A stretch of DNA of 64,000 nucleotides from Sarcocystis neurona (lineage: Eukaryota > Apicomplexa > Conoidasida > Eucoccidiorida > Sarcocystidae): contig KL647301.1 in NCBI GenBank assembly GCA_000727475.1, positions 1,699,055 through 1,763,054 on the forward strand, read 5' to 3'. Shown one piece after another: positions 63,801 through 64,000 of the stretch; the stretch's first letter is position 1, and each line of letters begins with the position of its first letter. Under the pieces are notes generated by a model. That model searched no databases, was not told the DNA's origin, and saw nothing but the letters and a program-made list of their open reading frames with translations. The position numbers and the translations under genes were made by a program.

Positions 63801-64000
63801 TATGTACGAAAGATACACGCCTGTTTGTATACCGTTGAATACGTCTGTATACACCACAGAGAGGCACAATAAAATGCGAGACGCAGGTTCGTCCGTAAAA
63901 ACAGTGACTACAAGAAACTCTCTTCTCCCTCTCCCTCTGCTGCGTCTTTTATCCGTACACCTGCCTGCAAATGCAGACACACTCAAAGTTTCCTGCGACC

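Larger units (their letters stand above)
58860..64000. other. Second repeat-poor block, no gene recognised
   Basis: Triplet tracts are absent and microsatellites are few and short. Open frames of up to about 160 codons (for example 60997-61392 and 62753-63244, plus strand) have no motif I recognise and are not called. I saw no tRNA-like B box. Confidence 0.5.

Overview
The window looks like nuclear DNA of an apicomplexan of the coccidian type, most probably an Eimeria species. The reasons are genes cut into many small exons, introns of 1-4 kb packed with CAG/CTG triplet tracts and TA/CA/TG microsatellites, and alanine-, glutamine- or serine-rich low-complexity stretches inside conserved proteins. 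Repeat-rich blocks also alternate with repeat-poor ones, as described for Eimeria chromosomes. Species cannot be fixed from the sequence alone. Positions 1-678 are an assembly gap.

Layout: (1) 679-7,365, minus strand: the 5' part of a long-chain acyl-CoA synthetase gene. Five exons (about 392 residues) run from an MGNAAG start at 7,365 to the ATP-binding TICYTSG motif at 2,076. The rest of the gene lies leftward, in or beyond the gap. (2) 7,366-19,806: 12.4 kb between two divergent genes. CTG-rich DNA lies near the synthetase, a repeat-poor block lies at about 10.6-14.4 kb (with diverged 60-, 96-, ~120- and 300-bp duplications), and a pyrimidine-rich stretch leads up to the next gene. No gene was recognised here. 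(3) 19,807-58,042, plus strand: one gene of 38.2 kb encoding MCM5, a subunit of the MCM2-7 replicative helicase. I could place 20 exons (one doubtful) totalling 2,514 nt, so about 93% of the gene is intron. Exon phases agree at every junction, and the conserved order (N-domain, zinc finger, beta-hairpin region, Walker A, Walker B, arginine finger, C-terminal winged helix) is complete. (4) 58,043-64,000: a purine-rich tract, microsatellites and a second repeat-poor block without a recognisable gene.

The two genes are unrelated in function (lipid activation; DNA replication licensing and unwinding) and are transcribed away from each other. I did not find a new multi-gene system. The observations most worth checking are a recurring perfect palindrome (GGTGTACGTACACC) scattered through introns of both genes and the flanks, a likely GC-AG intron in MCM5, an optional in-phase MCM5 exon, and CAG/CTG tracts whose orientation changes from intron to intron.
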